NCBI GenBank assembly: GCA_010015675.1
Contig: ML976978.1
Coordinates: forward strand, 800,170 to 864,169
Length of the DNA stretch: 64,000 nucleotides
Direction: 5' to 3'
From: Byssothecium circinans
Lineage: Eukaryota > Ascomycota > Dothideomycetes > Pleosporales > Massarinaceae
The notes below the pieces were generated by a model. The model saw nothing but the letters and a program-made list of their open reading frames with translations. It made no database searches and had not been told where the DNA came from. The translations under genes were made by a program, and so were the position numbers. Positions 32,450 to 45,403 of this stretch are shown here, piece by piece (position 1 is the first letter of the stretch; each line of letters starts with the position of its first letter).

Positions 32450-33320
32450 CTTTAAGTATCCCTTAATAAACTTTTAGTAGAAGTTAGTAAATCCTAAAAA
32501 GGATTATATATCCTTAACTATCTTAGGTCTTGGCTATTTCTTTACAGTTTTGACTTTCTTCGGGTCTATAGCGATGCCATCTCGTGAAATAATAAATCCT
32601 AAGTAGTCTATCTTAGTAACGTAGAATTTGTATTTTTTAGGCTGTAGAGGTAATTAGTACTCTCTAAGCTTCCTAAGCACTTTCTTAACATATTCTATAT
32701 AATCCTTAAGCGTTCCTAAGGTATACACTAGTATATTATCTAGGTACGCAGTTATAAAAACGTTTAAGTATTTATAAAGTACTCTATTAATAAGCGCCTA
32801 AAACATTACAGGCGTGTTTATTAATCTAAAGGGTACAACTATGTATTTTTATAGACTATACTAGGTCTTAAAAGCTATTAGCTATTTGTAGCCCTTAGCT
32901 ATCTATATTTAATAGAATCTATCTCGTATATTAAATTTCATAATTTATTTAACTCCTTAGAGGCGATCTATAAGTTCCTAAATTAAAGGAAGAGGGTATT
33001 AGTTCTTCCTTATAATATAGTTAAGCTATCTGTAGTCTATACAGAATCGCAGCTTTCTATTCTTCTTAGGGATAAAGAGAATTAATAAAGCTATTAGGCT
33101 TATACTTTCTCGTATATATCCTTACCTTACATTCTTTTTAATGTAAGTACGCAGCTCCTTTTGTTAGTCTTACGTAAGTGGATATATAGGTCCTAGGCGT
33201 AGCTTTACGCCTTCTTCTAGGTAAATTTTATAATCTTATTCCTAGTGTTCTAGTAATATAGTTTCTTCTTATTCCTTAAATAGGTCCTAAAACTCCTCGT
33301 ATTCTAGTAGTATTATTAGT
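32450..33320 (-). pseudogene. Gypsy B reverse transcriptase relic
   Basis: The minus strand is collinear with Gypsy A pol: YYPLPLI, INPPAIFQ-like and AYLDNILVY (about 32722-32748), with the second catalytic Asp changed to Asn as in A and D. It is broken by numerous TAG/TAA. RNase H (about 31860-32450) and integrase (about 30700-31800) continue toward lower coordinates in the same manner. Confidence 0.8.
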
Positions 33321-34137
33321 TAAGGTTTATCCTTCGTAGGCGTAACTCTTTATACCTAAATAACTTCTATTTATAAAGGGTCCTTCTTATAGATCTTCCT
33401 AATCTTATAAGGTAATATCTTGCTAATCTATCTAGTCTAGCTAGGTAAGCTTTAGATTGCTAGGCTTAATCTTCTATAGCATATTCTAGCAACCTTATGC
33501 GCTAGTTCTTAGCTAAATATCGTGCCTTTCTACTAATTAATAGTAGGATTGTGCTTCCTAAGCTAATTATAACTAACTAATATATCTTCTTTACTAAGAT
33601 CTATAATATTAAGGGGTGTCGTATCCTTAATTCTAAGTACATAGAATAACACTTCTTAGGTTTCTAACTTTAAAAATCTATTACTGTAAGACATTAGTCT
33701 ATTATTAGCTAATACTACTTATATTAGACGTTCCTTATTATGATAGAGTATATTGTACCTTTTAATTACTTATAGGGAGATAATCATCTATACAGCTCTA
33801 CTATCTATAAGCGCTATAAGCCTGTATCTATATACGTACACTTTTATCTTTAATTAATAAACTAGTAGATCTAGGTGTTATATATTGTATAGAGTTATTA
33901 TAGGAATACTCTTACTAGCGTGACCTTATCCCTAGTAGCTTCCTAGTTTTTTAATCCTTAAGGTTTTATTAAAAATTAACTTGCTCCTTATTTCTTAAAT
34001 AGGTGTATCTAATAGCTACTTTCGTAGTAGGCTGTCTATAACAGGCGTATGTACTCTATTAATAGGTTGTCTTATCTTAGGAAACTTTTCCTAAGTTTCT
34101 CTAAGAGGTATACTTAATATATATTATTAAAGTACTA

Positions 34138-35090
34138 ATGTAAAGCACCACCGAACCGCGCACACCACCAAACCGCGCAGAAATGCTTGGCAAGGAACAT
34201 CAACTAGTATTATCTTAATAACAAAGCTAAATCTTAATACTTTCTTTTGAAATTTTAAACCTAGATAGATATATATATAAACTAATAGCTATTAAAATCT
34301 TATAGCTATAGCTTACGTAATAAAATAGTTATTAGTAAAAAAGGAAATCTTAGGTAAAACCTACCTTTATCTATAGATTAATAGCTAAATGTTAGTAATA
34401 TACTATATAACTTTTAGGACTTACTTATTAGTATATTACTTAATAGCTATTAAGTTATTATAGCGTGCAGCCTAGGTTTAACGCTATAATAGTAGGTGTA
34501 AGGTAGAGGGTAAGAAAAGTTAAAAAACCTTCTAAATAAAGTTATATATATTAGATATCTCTACTTTCTTCTTAGGAGGAGGATAGTATATACTAAATAA
34601 AGCTATATATAAAGTTTAAAGTAAGTAAATACCTCTAAAACTAAAAGATCTAGCTTAAGAAGTATAGGTTTTTAAATTAGATACTACCTTATTATAAAGC
34701 TTATATAAGCTAATTTCTAGTAGCTAACTATTTATATAACTTCTATATATATTTATAAAGTATATCTATAGATAAAAAGTAAGAATATCCAGCTAGATAA
34801 AATATTTATTTATATTTTTCTAATTTGAGGAATCTCTATCCTCTCTACGCTAATTCTCTAATAGGTCTAGGCTGCACNNNNNNNNNNNNNNNNNNNNNNN
34901 NNNNNNNNNNNNNNNNNNNNNNNNNNNNNNNNNNNNNNNNNNNNNNNNNNNNNNNNNNNNNNNNNNNNNNNNNNNNNNNNNNNNNNNATAGCTCTATTAT
35001 TTAAATTGTTATTAAGGGTTGAATATTTGATTTTCCGCCAAGCATTTCTGCGCGGTTCGGTGGTGTGCGCGGTTCGGTGGTGCTTTACGT
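34138..35090. mobile_element. MITE3, inserted in Gypsy B
   Basis: The left end is ATGTAAAGCACCACCGAACC and the right end the inverse of ACGTAAAGCACCACCGAACC, with two 17-bp units each of core AACCGCGCA and an inner GAAATGCTTGGC box. TA flanks both ends. Comparison with the uninterrupted Gypsy C (near 43245) shows a clean TA duplication. It contains an assembly gap. The ends have kept more GC than the interior. Confidence 0.88.
34878..34987. other. Assembly gap (110 N) inside MITE3
   Basis: A run of undetermined bases. It begins right after AGGTCTAGGCTGCAC, a block that also occurs in MITE1. Confidence 0.9.
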
Positions 35091-36234
35091 TATTTGTAAG
35101 GTAAGTTGTTATAACTTTCTATCCTAATAGTTCTAGGTAAGCGTCTTATAGTTTAAGTATACGAGATATCATCTCTAGCTACCCTATCCTCTAGATAGCC
35201 TTGTAGCTAGTATTACGTTTCTAGCAACGTTCGCTATACTTATTATATAAGCGCTGTTTTCCATCTAAACACGTCTTCCTTAGTCTTGTTAAGAAGCGTT
35301 AGGAATTTATAATATTTGTATATAGTTGCTAGACACTCTAAAGGGAGTAATAGCTTATAGTTAGCCCTATGCTAAGCCTATACTACTTCTTCCTTTAGCA
35401 GGAGGTAGAATATATATTCTAGCAGTACTTTGCACTAGTTCTATTTAAGCTCCTTATAATTATAGTCCTTAGGATGTCCTATAGGGTAGTAGTGCAGGTA
35501 TATGTTATTTTTATAAACTAGTACCTTACTATCTATTCTGCTAGCTAGCTAATATCCTGCGACGTGCTTGCTTAGCTAATATAGCTAGTAGTACGTATCG
35601 TAACACTAGCTCTAGCCTAGGTATTTATGCTATTGTTGCTAATATTTAAAGCAGTGTATATAGCAATTATCTTTTATACAATCCTTTTCTAGAAGAAGGG
35701 TATAGGAGGCTTATCTAGGCGTATATCGCACGCTCTACTACTCCTATATATAAGCTATATAGTCCTCCCTTATATAGTTGTACTAATTAACCTTATCATA
35801 TTTATTGTTAACTTTAATTTATTATATTTTAGTCTGTGGGCTTTGCTCCTTTATCGCTGCTGCTACTGCTTCGTTAGCGTGTCCCCTACGCACTAGCGTG
35901 TCTTAAGTGCATGTTTCTCCCTTATGTATGTTATCTCTATATATCTAGTATAGATTATCTTTAAGCTATTAAAGGACCTTATAGTCATCTATCTAGTTTA
36001 GGGGACAGGCCGTATTATACTTAACTTTAGAGCTTGTTGTTTAGGCTAAGATAGTTTCTATATTATCGTAGTCTAATATTTCTATTATCTAATTCTATTC
36101 TAGAGGTAGGTAAGGAGTAGGCTGCTATCGTAGCTCCTTTAGTTTGTCCTTTTTAAGTCCTGTTACCTTAAACTTAACTATGCTTATCTTAATCGCCCTA
36201 AGCTTACTAGCTTATTCTTAGTTCTTTAGGTAGT

Positions 36235-37130
36235 CTCTATAGAAGTGTCCTACTTTACTACATTAAAGATATGCCTTCTACTTAAAGCGTTCTTAGCGTT
36301 ATTTATAGGTTAGGCCATCTAGCTATCTTCCTTTACCCTTATTAAATTACTTTTTTTATTAAATTTTGTCTATTATTACTACGTCGTTATCTTAGTTGTA
36401 ATGTGGTGCCTTTAGTTTTCTATATCTCCTAGAGTTAAAAATAATTATTATGTCTCTCTATTTCTTCTACAGCGCTTGTTTGTAGAGGCGATTATTAATT
36501 TAGGTAGCTAGGTTAATTATATCTTATAGGTCGTCTAGCTTGTTGTAATAGATTATTCTATCCTTAACTAATTCCTTTAGCCTATTATAGAAAGCTATGC
36601 GTAATAGTGCGTCGTCCTAATTAATCTTTAATTATAGCTATTTAAACTTTATTATATATTTTACGACTAACTTTTCTTACTAGATCTAAGATATCTTCTA
36701 TTTTACTTAGGTCTCTTCATTGAGTTTACTAAACACTTTTTAAATCTCTTCCTTAAATGCTATCTAGCTCTTAAAGATAGCCTTCGTATTATCTTTACAA
36801 TACTTTATCTTGTTTATAAGATAGTCATCTATAAAGGGTTATATCTAAATAGCTGCCTTATCCTTTAGGTGTATACTAGCCGCAAGGATCTTGTCTTAGT
36901 CCCCTATTATAGAGTTAAACTAATAGTATAAATCTATATTAGTAAAAAATAGCTTTAAACTATCTTATCCTCTATTATACTTTTCTAGCGCTGTAATCTT
37001 TCTATGGGGTACAGTATCCTTAGCCTAGAGTTAAGTAATTGCCTATATTAACCTATTAATCTATTTAGCCTATTACTGTATCTAATTAGCCTAGCTAGCT
37101 ATTACTAATGCTAGACTTAAAGCAGGCGTA
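36235..37130 (-). pseudogene. Gypsy B gag relic with zinc knuckle
   Basis: The minus strand reads a helical Gag ending in a zinc knuckle near 36245-36290 with C-x2-C-x4-H-x4-C recognisable as CSKVGHFYRD plus Tyr for the outer cysteines. It is collinear with the gag of A and C and broken by TAG/TAA. Confidence 0.7.
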
Positions 37131-37213
37131 CTAACGCTACTACTAGCGGTACGTAGGGTAGTAGGAGCTGCCATATTATATGTTTAGGTTCTTGAACCTA
37201 TAGGTAGTTAAAG

Positions 37214-37674
37214 TGTTACTAAAGGGTATACTTACTAAGGCCTAGTCTAAGTAAAGGGAGGTTAGTTAGTATAAGGTATATATATTAAGTAGTAGGCTTT
37301 AGTAGTTTAAGAGGTAAACATGCTAAAGTAACTAATTCTATAATAAACTATAGAATAACTAAGTATTAATCTAGGTAAGAGATAAACTATAGAGAGTTAA
37401 CTACAAAGAATTAGAATCTAAAATATAAAAGAAATCTTTCTAGTCTTTATACTATGTACTCTACTCTTTTAATAAGTCCTTAATCCTGCCTAGAGCCTCT
37501 GCTCCTTTAGTTCCTAGGATCTCTGCCTAATCCTAGGATCTATAGGATCCTTAGGCCTTAGCGAGATCATAATCATGTAACTAACGCCCTAACCCTACCT
37601 AGCGCCTCACTATCTAATGCTCTCCCTAAGCGTATCGTCCCTACGTAGCTACGCTTATCTATTATCTTATAACA
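37214..37674 (-). repeat. Gypsy B 5' LTR
   Basis: It ends, on the plus strand, TTATAACA and is followed by CTAGA (target duplication). Differences from the other LTR are mainly transitions. Confidence 0.9.
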
Positions 37675-38081
37675 CTAGAATAGAGGGTAGACTATAACTT
37701 AGTTAAGTACCTTAGGGTAAGACTACCTTAGGATAAGAAGTAATAGATTATACGATATAAGGTTCATATACTAACCCTAATATAAAAACTATATAAGTCT
37801 AAAGAATATAAACACCCTAGGATTAATAAGACAGTTTAATAAATTTTAAATAAGTACTTAATACCTAATATATAAAAAATAGTTTAAAACGTAATAGGCA
37901 ACTATTTAGCCTATTCTAAGAATAAGCCTAAGAGATATAAGCCTTATAGATTACTCTAATTACTAGAACTACCTACATGCCTATAGATTAGCGTTATAAT
38001 AGACTTTATTATAAAGCTCCTAAAATTATTAGAACCTAGATTAGCACAGCTATATAACTTAATATTAGTAATTATTAACTA
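37675..38081 (+). pseudogene. Gypsy A integrase, N-terminal part
   Basis: The Gypsy A frame resumes after Gypsy B. It shows the zinc-binding HHCC region (KEYKHPRINKT; YKPYRLLQLL-like CxxC region with cysteines lost) and the start of the catalytic core (ISVIIDFIIKLL, containing the first catalytic Asp). It is cut at 38081 by pogo3 and continues at 47438. Confidence 0.75.
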
Positions 38082-38373
38082 ACGTATTCTACTACTAAAG
38101 TGGCTACACTACTAAAGTAGCTACTTTTCCTTAGCAACACCATTACTACACTTATCATGAAATGCCTCAACTAACAAACGCAATACTTATTTAACAAGAA
38201 GGCAGGATTGAGCTTGCCCTTCAAGCTTACCAATTAGGCCAATTTACAAGCCTCTGACGCGCTGCTGAGGCTTTTAACGTTTGTTATTAGACTCTCTACA
38301 CGCCTTAACGGAACCGCCTTTCAACCAATAACAGTACTGAACTGTTCAAAACTGTCCTTGACTAAAGAGGACT

Positions 38374-38835
38374 ATTACTAAGGGGTATACTTGCTAGGCC
38401 TAATCCATGTTAGGGGAGGTTAGTTAGTATAAGGTGTATACATCAGGTAGTATGCTTTAGTAGTTTAAGAGGTAAACGTGCAAAAGCAACTAATTCTATA
38501 ATAAGCTATAGAATAACTAACAAGTCTTAATCTAGGTAAAAGATGAACTATAAAGAGTTAACTACGAAGAATTAGAATTAGAAAGATAAAAGAAACCTAT
38601 CTAGTCTTTATGCTACTCATTCTATTCCTTTAATAAGTCCTTGATCCTGCCTAGAGCCTTTACTCCTTCTGCTCCTTAGATCTTTGCTTAATCCTAGGAT
38701 CCATATGATCTTTAAGCCTTAGCAGGATCATGATTACGTGACTAGCGCCCTAACCCTACCTAGCGCCCTACTATCTGATACTCTTCCTAAGCGTATTATT
38801 CCTGCGTGGCTGCGTCTATATACTATCTTATAATA
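38374..38835 (-). repeat. Gypsy C 3' LTR
   Basis: On the plus strand it begins TATTACTAAGG (from TGTTAC) and ends TCTTATAATA. It pairs with 45404-45866. Confidence 0.9.
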
Positions 38836-39174
38836 TTATTCCCCTTTTTAAGGTTATCGTCCTAATATCCTAGGAGGTATATCTGCTATGCCACTTCTTC
38901 TTATAGCTAATATATAAGTTATACGTGTCCCTAGTTGCTTGTAGTATTATAGATTCTTCTAGGGTTTTACTAACTTTTCCCTAACTATGCCTAAGGTTCT
39001 ATCTAAGTTATCTACCGTACGCTATTAATATTAAGCTAATCAAGTTCATTCTTAAGGTCTAAAAATAACGCTAGGTTATAAGCGTTATTAAAAGCGCAAG
39101 CTTCACTATTTTATTAATGTAGCTATAGGTTAGTGCGCTACTTATATTTAGGTTTACGCTAAGTGCAGTCTATT

Positions 39175-39440
39175 TATTCCTAAAGAGGAGTAGGAAAAAG
39201 TTTAAAAAAAAAAAAAAAAAGTAAATTACACTTCTTTATTCTAAAGTTAAGGCCGTGTGGCTTTAAGCTAAGTCCACCTAGCTTCGCGTGGAGCTAGCTA
39301 AACTTAAAGCCTATAAGTATTCCTTTGCAAACTAGGATTACCACGTCCTAAGCGTGATAGATGCTGCGTAAGAGGTAGAAACCTTAAAGAGTATAAGAAC
39401 TACTATTTTATCTAAACTACTACTATCCGAACTATCATCA
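39175..39440 (+). pseudogene. Antisense ORF relic near the 3' end of Gypsy C
   Basis: Same frame and words as in Gypsy B: an 18-A run giving poly-Lys, ITLLYSKVKA, then KSTQLRVELAKLKA, YSFANQDY, VIDAA and EVETLKSI. Fewer stops than in B. It overlaps neither the integrase core nor the LTR and lies between the chromodomain and the 3' LTR on the opposite strand. Confidence 0.5.
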
Positions 39441-39589
39441 GCTAACCTAGGCTAGTTATAGGCTGATCCTTCTTTAATTTCTTTTAATCCTTCTTTATCT
39501 TTTAACTTTTTTAATTTCCTAGTAAACACGGAGTTATTACCTTAAAATACTACTAGTAGTAGTCCTTTACTAATTACTTATAGTCTATA

Positions 39590-39760
39590 AAATTCTATAT
39601 TAGTTCCTAGGTATTCTAGCTATCTAGCTAGCCCTTTTACTTAACTAAGTACTTCTACTAACGCTTAAATTTTTATAGGTTCTTAATTTCTTTAACTTTA
39701 TAATCTTTATCTTTAAGTTTAATTCGCGTCTTAGTTTCAGCGTCTGGTGGTGCTAGCTTA
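39590..39760 (-). pseudogene. Gypsy C chromodomain relic
   Basis: The minus strand reads KYLVK-stop-KG, LDS, then NT-stop-E, i.e. the YLVKWKG...NTWE chromodomain signature with both Trp codons turned into stops (TGG to TAG/TAA). Confidence 0.65.
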
Positions 39761-41539
39761 AGGAGAGATTTATAAAAAATAGGGTTTATGCGCATGCTTT
39801 TAAGAAGCTTTAATTTAAACGTGATAGGTCCCTTAACCTCTAGGATCCTAAAAGGTCCTATCTAGAGGTTATCTAGTTTATCGCATAGGCGTTTAGTTTT
39901 CAAATTTTTTTATAATAGGAAAACTTTATCCCCTTCTTTAAAGGTTAGTCCCTTAAGCCTTTTCTTATTTACTAATTTAGCTATTGTAAGGTTCCGTTAA
40001 ATGATTCGTTAGCTTAATTTGTCGTGCAATTTGCGAAGTAGTTGTGCCTTATTATTAGCTCTAGCTAAAAGACTCTTAACGTCCTTTAGATTCTAATAAG
40101 TAATTAGCTCATATCCGTAGTTCGCGTAGTGCGGTAAGTATCCCATTATCCCAGATCTTATACTATTATAGGCTAATTATGCTGTTAGTAGGAGTTTAAC
40201 CTAGTTATTCTATAGTTTATTAGCGTACATTCTTAGATATTATTTTAGTATCTAGTTTATTCATTCCATCTAACTATCTATCTATAGATGGAAGCTAGTT
40301 AAAAGCTTCTTATTAACTCTAAGCTTTACTAAGAACGAGCTCTAATATTTAGAGGTAAATAGTATTCTATAATTAATAATAAACTATTCTAGTACACTAT
40401 GCTAGCTAATAAGTGCCTTAGTTACTTCGTAAGCTATTTCCTTAGCCGTAACCATTTCTTCCGTTAGTATAAATATTAATGCTTTGGTTAACTAGTTAAC
40501 AATTGCTAATATTAAGTTACATAGCTATGCTAATCTAGGTTCTAATAATTTTAAGAGCTTTATAATAAAGTCCATCATAACACTAATCTATAGGCGTGCG
40601 GGTGGTTTAAGTAATTAGAGTAATCTATAGGGCTTATATCTCTTAGGCTTGTTCTTAGAATATGCTAAATAGTTGCCTATTGCGTTCTAAACTATTTTTC
40701 GTACATTAGGGATTAAGTACTTATTCAAGATCTATTAAACTATTTCGTTAATCCTAGGGTATCCATATTCTTTAGACTTATATAGCTTTCGTATTAGGGT
40801 TAGTATGTAAGCTTCTCGTGGTATAATCTATTATTCCTTATCTTAGGGTGGTCCTACCCTAAAGTAGTTTACTAAATCATATTCTACCCTCTATTCTAGA
40901 GTTAAATGATTATAGTCTGTAAGGTCGTAAACCTCTAGTCCCTAGTAATTAATCCTAGCTACCTTAGTTAATTAGGGTTAATTATAGCCTATACTTCTAT
41001 TATAGTCCTTCTATAGGACTGCGTTATATGTGATAGGTCTATCTGTTTCCTAAAGGTTAGATCTTTGGCTAAGGGCGTCCGCCGCTCCATTCAGCAATCC
41101 TAGGTGATGGTATACTTTAAAGTCATAATCTGCCATTAATTTAGCCTATTTAACCTATCGTTAGTTAAGTTTCTTAGTTATTATGAAACTTATTAGGTTC
41201 TAGTAATCTGAATATACTTCTACCTAGTGTTTAGCGCCTACTAATTAGGCTTGCTACTATTTAAAGGCGTCTACTATTACTAGTAGTTCCTTGTCGTAAA
41301 TATTATAGTTAAGTTTTACTCTTAAGAACTTTTAAGAGTAGTAGAATATTAGTCTTTACTTTCTATCTTTACCCTACTCTAAGAGAATTGCTCCTAGGGC
41401 GAAATCTAATGCATCTATCTTTACTTATAGTAGTCGTTCTAGGTCGTGCATCTATAATATAGGGGCTAATAAGAATAATTCTTTAAGCTTTTTAAAAGCC
41501 TTCTACTATTCTTGTCCTTAATAGAATCCCTTCTCTTTT

Positions 41540-42430
41540 TAGTAATTTCTATAAGAGGCGCCGTGGTCTTTAAGTATCCCTAAATAAACTTCTAGTAGAA
41601 GTTAGTAAATCCTAAGAAGGATTATACGTCCTTAACTATTTTAGGAGTTTTAATGTTTTATATAGCTCTAACTTTCTTTAGGTTTATGGCGATGCCTTTT
41701 TATGAGATAATAAATCCTAAGTAATCCATCTTTATAACGTGGAATTCGCATTTCTCTAGCTATAAGGGTAATTGATACTCCCTAAGCTTCCTAAGCACCT
41801 TCTTAACGTGTTTAATGTAATCTTTAAGCGTTCCTAACGTATATACTAGTATATCGTCTAGGTACGCAGTCATAAAAATGTCTAAGTATTCATAAAGGGC
41901 TTAGTTAATAAGTGCCTAAAACGTTATAGGCGCGTTCATTAGTCTAAAGGGCATAACCGTATACTCATATAATCTATAATAAGTTTTAAGCGCAGTTAGC
42001 TATTTAAAGCCCTTAGCTATTCATATTTAATAGAATCTATCTCGCATATTAAATTTCGTAATCTACTTAATTTCTTAAAGGCGGTCTATAAGTTCCTAGA
42101 TTAGAGGAAGAGGGTAATAGTTCTTTCTTATAACGTAGTTAAGCTATCTATAGTCTATATAGAGTCGCAGCTTTCTATTCTTCTTAAGGATAAAGAGAAT
42201 TAGTAAAGCTATTAGGCTTATACTCTCTTATATATATCCTTGCTTTAAGTTCTTCTTAATATACTCTCACAGCTCTAAATGCTAGTCTAGCGTAAGCAGA
42301 TATATTAGTCCTAGGCGCAGCTTCGCGCCTTCCTCTAGGTGAATTTTATGATCCTAATCCTAGTAATCTAGTAATGCGGTTTCCTCTATTTCTTTAAATA
42401 GGTCGCGAAACTCCTTATATTCTAGTAGTA
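41540..42430 (-). pseudogene. Gypsy C reverse transcriptase, catalytic motif intact
   Basis: The minus strand is collinear with Gypsy A and B pol. The motif at about 41842-41868 reads AYLDDILVYT with both catalytic aspartates, unlike the other three copies in the window. Stops still interrupt the frame (for example at Trp and Gln positions), so it is not functional. RNase H and integrase follow toward lower coordinates. Confidence 0.8.
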
Positions 42431-44299
42431 TCATAGGTCGGGGTTCATCCTTTATAGGTGCAACTCTCTATATTTAAATAACTCTTAATTGCGAAGAGTC
42501 CTTCTTATAGATCTTCTTAATCTTATAAGGTAATATCTTGCTAATCTATTTAGTCTAACTAAGTAAGCTTTAGATTACTAGGCTTAATCTACTATAGCAT
42601 GTTCTAGTAACTTTACGCGCTAGTTTTTAGCTAAATATTATGCCTTTCTATTAATTAATAGTAAGATTATACTTCCTAAGCTAATTATAACTAATTAATA
42701 TATCTTCTTTACTAAGATCTATAATATTAAGGGATGTTGTATCCTTAATTCTAAGTACGTAGAATAATACTTCTTAGGTTTCTAACCTTAAGAATCTATT
42801 ACTATAGGATATTAGTCTATTATTAGCTAATACTACTTATATTAGATGTTCCTTATCTTAATAGGGTATATTAAATTTTTTAACTATTTATAGGAAGATA
42901 ATTATCTATATAGCTTTACTATTTACTAGTACTGTAAGCCTACGTCCATGTACGTGTACTTCTACCTTTAATTAATAAACTAGTAAATCTAGGTATCATA
43001 CGTTATATAGGGTCGTCGTATAAATACTCTTACTAGCGTAACCTTATCCCTAGTAGCATCCTAGTTTTTTAACTTCCTTAGTTTTATTAGAAACTAACTT
43101 AATCCTTATTTATTAGATAGGTGTGTTAGGTAGCTATTCTCGTAACAGGCTATCCATAACATGCGTGCGTGTTCTATTAATAGTTCGTCCCTTCGCAGGA
43201 ATCCTTTTCATAGTTTCTATAAGAGGTGTATTTTATATATGTCGTTAAAGCATTATTTATAAGGTAAGCCATTATAGCTTCCTACTTCTTCTTTTTAAGA
43301 GATATTGTTGGGTGGAGGGGTTCCTAGCCTTATAGGAGCTTAGGCTACGGCCGCTAGCTTATTACTATAGGCTACTTATTCCTAATGTTAGTTATCTAAC
43401 ATTATTTACTAATATCTTATAGAATTACTATACTTCCTTTAGCGGGCATCTTTCTTAGATTTGCGAGGAAGGGTAAGGAGTGCATAGCGTCTACAGTCCT
43501 CGTCTAAGCATTCTTTTAGGGTAAGTAAGTTATAATCTTAACTTCTTCTATCCTACGCGGCTTCTTTCTTATAGAGTGTGTAGAACATATAATTAAGGAT
43601 TATCTTATATTATGCCTAGTTTACCTTCTCGTGCTCTCGGTCTGCTAGGTGCCCTAGAGGGTGTTAATATTAGTAATCTTTATTTTTATAGTCTAGTGTA
43701 TTACCATTTATTAGTCCTACTAGCTAATACCCTATAACGTGCTTGCTTAGCTAATGCGTTTAGCAATGCTTATTATAGCATTTATGCTACCTAACGCGTT
43801 CATGTTGCTATTACTAATTATTAAAGTAGTAAGTATAGTAGGCTGCTACTAAATAGTCTTTATCTAGGATTATAATGTATAATATCTTTCTATGCTATTA
43901 TCTTACTTTATTTCTTTCGCGCTTATAGTAGAGGTACTAATCTATCTAGCAGTAATACTAATTAACTTCTTAGTAAGAGTCTTTTTTAGGTACTTCTACC
44001 TTAATATATTCCCCTATAGCGTAAGGACCTTAGAGTTACATAGCTTCTATTACTACTTTACTAACCTTCTCATCATATACTAACACGGGTATAGCGTAAG
44101 TTAGTCCTTCATGTGTAGTGCTGGCGCACTTCTAGTATATCTTAGCGTTTAATTATTATTAAACTACCTAGTCTAGCACCTTATTTTTAGCTAGGCCTTA
44201 GCTTAGGCGCAGTAATTCCTAGAACTTCTTAAGGAGTTAAGTAGGATCTATGTCACTAACGTTATTATTAGAGGATTTTACTTAATCTAGTTTTAAAGG

Positions 44300-45340
44300 T
44301 AGGTAAGGAGTAGGTTACTAGTATAGCACTTCTAACTCTTCCTCCTTAAGTCCTATTACTTTAAACTTAATTATCCTAATCTTAACTACTCTAAGTTTGC
44401 TGGCCTAGCCTTAGTTCTTTAGGTAATCTCTATAAAAGTATCCTACTTTGCTACATTAGAGACATACCTTCTTCTTAAAGCGTTTTTAGCGTTATTCGTG
44501 TATTAGGCTATCTAGCTGTCTACCCTTACCTTTTTTAGATTACTTTTTTTATTAGATTTTGTCTATTATTACTACATCGCCGTCCTAGTCATATTATAGT
44601 ATCTTTAGCTTTCTATATATTCTAGAGTTAGGAATAACTATTACGTCCCTTTACTTCTTCTATAGCGCTTGTTTGTAGAGCCTATTATTAATTTAGGTAG
44701 CTAGGTTAATTATATCTTACAGGTTATCTAGCTTATTATAATAGATTATTCTATCCTTAACTATCTCCTTTAGCCTATTATAGAAGGCTGTGCGTAATAG
44801 CGCATTATCCTAATTAATTTTTAACTATAGCTATTTAAACTCTATTATATACTTCACGACTAACTTCTCCTACTAGATCTAAGATATCTTTTGCTCTACC
44901 TAAGTCTCTTCATTAAGTTCTCTAAACACCTTTTGCATCTCTTCCTTAAATGCTATCTAGCTCTTGAAGATAGCCTTTATGTCATCTTTATAATGCCTTA
45001 TCTCATTTATAAGATAGTTATTTATAAAGAGTTATATTTAAGTAGCTGCCTTATCCTTTAGATGCATACTAGCCGCAAGGATCTTATCTTAGTCCTCTGT
45101 TATAGAGTTAAACTAATAATACAAATCTATGTTAGTAAGAAATAGCTTTAAGCCATCTTATCCTTTATCATACTTTTCTAGCGCCGTAATCTTTCTACAG
45201 GGTATAGTGTCCTTAGCCTAGAGTTAAGTAATCACCTGCATTAACCTATTAATTTGTTTAGCCTATTACTATATCTAGTTAGCCTAGTTAGCTATTACTA
45301 ATGCTAGACTTAAAGTAGGTGTACTAGCTCTACTAGTAGT
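44300..45340 (-). pseudogene. Gypsy C gag relic with zinc knuckle
   Basis: The minus-strand Gag frame is collinear with Gypsy B. The zinc knuckle near 44425-44470 reads C-x2-C followed by SKVGYFYRD-like residues, with His and Cys partly lost. The region 43260-44300 upstream of pol (minus-strand sense) differs from B in places and has no named domain. Confidence 0.65.
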
Positions 45341-45403
45341 ACGTAGGGTAGCAGGAGCTACTATTACGTACGTTTAGGTTCTTGAACCTATAGGTAGTTA
45401 AAG

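Larger units (their letters stand above)
29239..37674 (-). mobile_element. Gypsy B: LTR retrotransposon inserted in Gypsy A, RIP-mutated
   Basis: A complete minus-strand element with 461-bp LTRs (29239-29699 and 37214-37674) and target duplication CTAGA (29234-29238, 37675-37679). Without MITE3 it is about 7.48 kb. A polypurine tract (AAAAAGGGGGATAA on the minus strand) lies directly inside the 3' LTR at 29700-29713. The 5' LTR is followed by CTTTAACTACCTATAGG. It interrupts Gypsy A between RNase H and the integrase zinc-binding region. Coding frames (gag near 36240-37130, pol about 30480-34000) are broken by TAG/TAA. Gypsy B and C are closer to each other than to A in their LTRs. Confidence 0.92.

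Noticed and set aside
43892..44083. 63-codon plus-strand hydrophobic frame in Gypsy C
   Set aside because: Chance frame in AT-rich sequence opposite the gag region; not kept in Gypsy B.
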